Source of the DNA: JBOGXF01 sp050694275
GTDB lineage: Bacteria; Actinomycetota; CADDZG01; WHSQ01
Length of the DNA stretch: 5,849 bases
Reading direction: 5' to 3'
Assembly: GCA_050694275.1 (NCBI GenBank)
Contig: JBOGXF010000076.1
Location: forward strand, 1 to 5,849
Position 1 is the stretch's first letter. Each line of letters starts with the position of its first letter. This document shows positions 4,746 through 5,849 of the stretch, piece by piece. The notes beneath the pieces were generated by a model. The model made no database searches, was not told where the DNA came from, and saw nothing but the letters and a program-made list of their open reading frames with translations. Position numbers and translations under genes: made by a program.

Positions 4746-5849
4746 ATGGGACATGACAGGACGATACCGGTCGTCTCCAGATCATGTTGGGACTGTGCAG
4801 AGGTGCTCGAACAGGTACTGGACACTGCCCGGCGCGACCACTACGAGGGTTACTCGAAACACGATGCACTGAACGCCCGATGGCTCGAGCGACTGGTTGG
4901 CCAATCAAAGCTGCGCCGTTTGGTCGCCATTCAGCTCGTGATGCGATGCCCGGTCCACGTGCGTCCGCTGCTGCGCGTTCGAAAAGCGAGAAATCCCAAG
5001 GGCCTCTCGCTTTTCGCCCGTTCCCTCTTGGCTCGACACCGGCTGACCGGCTCGGAGAGTGATGGTCAAGAAGCCCGTGACCTCCTCGACTGGCTGATGG
5101 CCAACCGGTCGGGCGGCTTCGTTGGATCGGCCTGGGGCTACCCATACCCGTGGCAGGACGCGGGATTCTTCGCGCCCCGAAACTTCCCGAATCGCGTCGT
5201 CACCTCGTTCGTTGGCCAAGCCCTCCTCGACGGGTACGAGACGCTCGGCGACGACCGCTATCTGGCGACGGCCTCTGACGCCGTCCGCTTCCTGCTCGTC
5301 GCCCCGAAGACTCTCTACGAAGACGACGAGCACCTATGCCTGAGCTACGTGCCCGACGAGTCGGTTACCTGGATCGTCATGGACGTATCGGCCCTCGTGG
5401 GGGCGCTCGTAGCTCGGCTAGGTGCGCTCCGGGATGATCCCGAGCTCTTGCACCAGGGCGGCAGGCTCGTCCGCTACGTCGTCTCCAAGCAGACCGACGA
5501 GGGCGCCTGGTACTACGCGGAACCTCCGTCGGCGAGCCGCATCACCCACGACAACTACCACACCGGCTTCATCCTCGACTCGATCCTGGGTTACGGCCAG
5601 GCCAGTGCAAGCGAGGAGTTCGACGAGGCCTACCGCAGGGGGATCGAGTTCTACGAACGGAGGCTCTTTCAGCCCGACGGCGCCGCCCGATTCATGAGCG
5701 ATCAGAGGTACCCTTTCGATATCCTCGGCTGCGCGGAGGTGATCATCTCCTTCTCGCTCCGGCAGAAGCATCATGGCGTAGGTGCAGATATGGCTCGCCG
5801 AGTGCTCGACTGGACGCTCGCACACATGTTCGATCCCGCGACTGGATGG
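4746..5849 (+). CDS. Alpha-toroid-like protein of polysaccharide clusters (3' end beyond the window)
   Basis: The frame is open from the TGA at 4701 to the last base, giving 368 residues without a stop, so the gene is cut by the window edge. The pattern matches a poorly characterised family near glycan-biosynthesis genes, sometimes carrying misleading names such as delta-aminolevulinic acid dehydratase. Recognisable blocks are EGYSKHDALN (32-41), RKARNPKGLSLFARS (80-94), WGYPYPWQ (130-137), a GAWYYAEPP block (253-261), HDNYHTGFILD (268-278), LFQPDGAARF (307-316) and QRYPFDILGCAE (320-331). Paired helices ending in aromatic/Gly turns suggest an (alpha/alpha) barrel like six-hairpin glycosidases or the C5-epimerase C-terminal domain, hence a possible glycan-binding or glycan-processing role. 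No signal peptide is seen, so it is likely cytoplasmic. From memory, relatives often carry His where this one reads DIL-G; this needs alignment. Probably 30-50 residues are missing at the C-terminus. Confidence 0.85.
   Translation, partial: MGHDRTIPVVSRSCWDCAEVLEQVLDTARRDHYEGYSKHDALNARWLERLVGQSKLRRLVAIQLVMRCPVHVRPLLRVRKARNPKGLSLFARSLLARHRLTGSESDGQEARDLLDWLMANRSGGFVGSAWGYPYPWQDAGFFAPRNFPNRVVTSFVGQALLDGYETLGDDRYLATASDAVRFLLVAPKTLYEDDEHLCLSYVPDESVTWIVMDVSALVGALVARLGALRDDPELLHQGGRLVRYVVSKQTDEGAWYYAEPPSASRITHDNYHTGFILDSILGYGQASASEEFDEAYRRGIEFYERRLFQPDGAARFMSDQRYPFDILGCAEVIISFSLRQKHHGVGADMARRVLDWTLAHMFDPATGW
4980..5016. repeat. Perfect 11-bp inverted repeat inside the toroid gene
   Basis: CGAAAAGCGAG at 4980-4990 is exactly repeated in reverse complement (CTCGCTTTTCG) at 5006-5016, with 15 bases between. 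It lies over the codons of the RKARNPKGLSLF block, a conserved-looking protein segment, so it may arise from coding constraint. In RNA it would form a stable hairpin within the message. Confidence 0.6.

Noticed and set aside
3946..4872. 308-residue plus-strand frame
   Set aside because: Antisense to the methyltransferase and then overlapping the toroid gene in another frame; low-complexity R/G/V composition with no domain.
4615..5145. 176-residue minus-strand frame
   Set aside because: Antisense to the toroid gene, whose plus frame carries the family motifs.
5418..5825. 135-residue minus-strand frame
   Set aside because: Antisense shadow of the toroid gene's conserved C-terminal blocks.

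Overview
The window is GC-rich bacterial DNA (roughly three-fifths G+C by eye) with strong G/C preference at third codon positions. It suggests a high-GC soil or environmental bacterium, perhaps an actinobacterium or a similar uncultured lineage. No marker gene here fixes the taxon.

The layout is that of a cell-surface polysaccharide locus with genes on alternating strands. From the left: (i) a large minus-strand gene (44-2269) fusing an alcohol-dehydrogenase-like (MDR) domain to a Gfo/Idh/MocA oxidoreductase domain; (ii) a 502-base stretch (2270-2771) holding one weakly supported minus-strand small ORF (2334-2717); (iii) a plus-strand polytopic membrane protein of the lysylphosphatidylglycerol synthase TM / UPF0104 family (2772-3692); (iv) a convergent minus-strand SAM-dependent methyltransferase (3721-4506); (v) a 239-base divergent intergenic region; (vi) a plus-strand gene that starts at 4746 and runs off the right edge. 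The last gene encodes an alpha-helical-toroid-like protein of the kind found in polysaccharide clusters, and it has no stop codon inside the window.

How the genes could work together is inference. The bi-domain oxidoreductase and the toroid protein would act on sugar nucleotides or glycan chains, the methyltransferase would modify or cap the glycan or its lipid carrier, and the UPF0104 protein would be the membrane component, possibly moving a lipid-linked intermediate. No glycosyltransferase, polymerase or Wzx/Wzy gene lies inside the window, so the pathway assignment rests on gene family and neighbourhood.

The points most worth a second look are: the first glycine of the Rossmann GxGxxG motif in the MDR half is an arginine (codon AGA, one base from GGA); the methyltransferase has a non-canonical SAM motif I; there is an unassigned protein-like ORF between the divergent genes; and a perfect 11-bp inverted repeat lies inside the toroid gene. 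I see no tRNA, rRNA, CRISPR array, insertion sequence or integrase.
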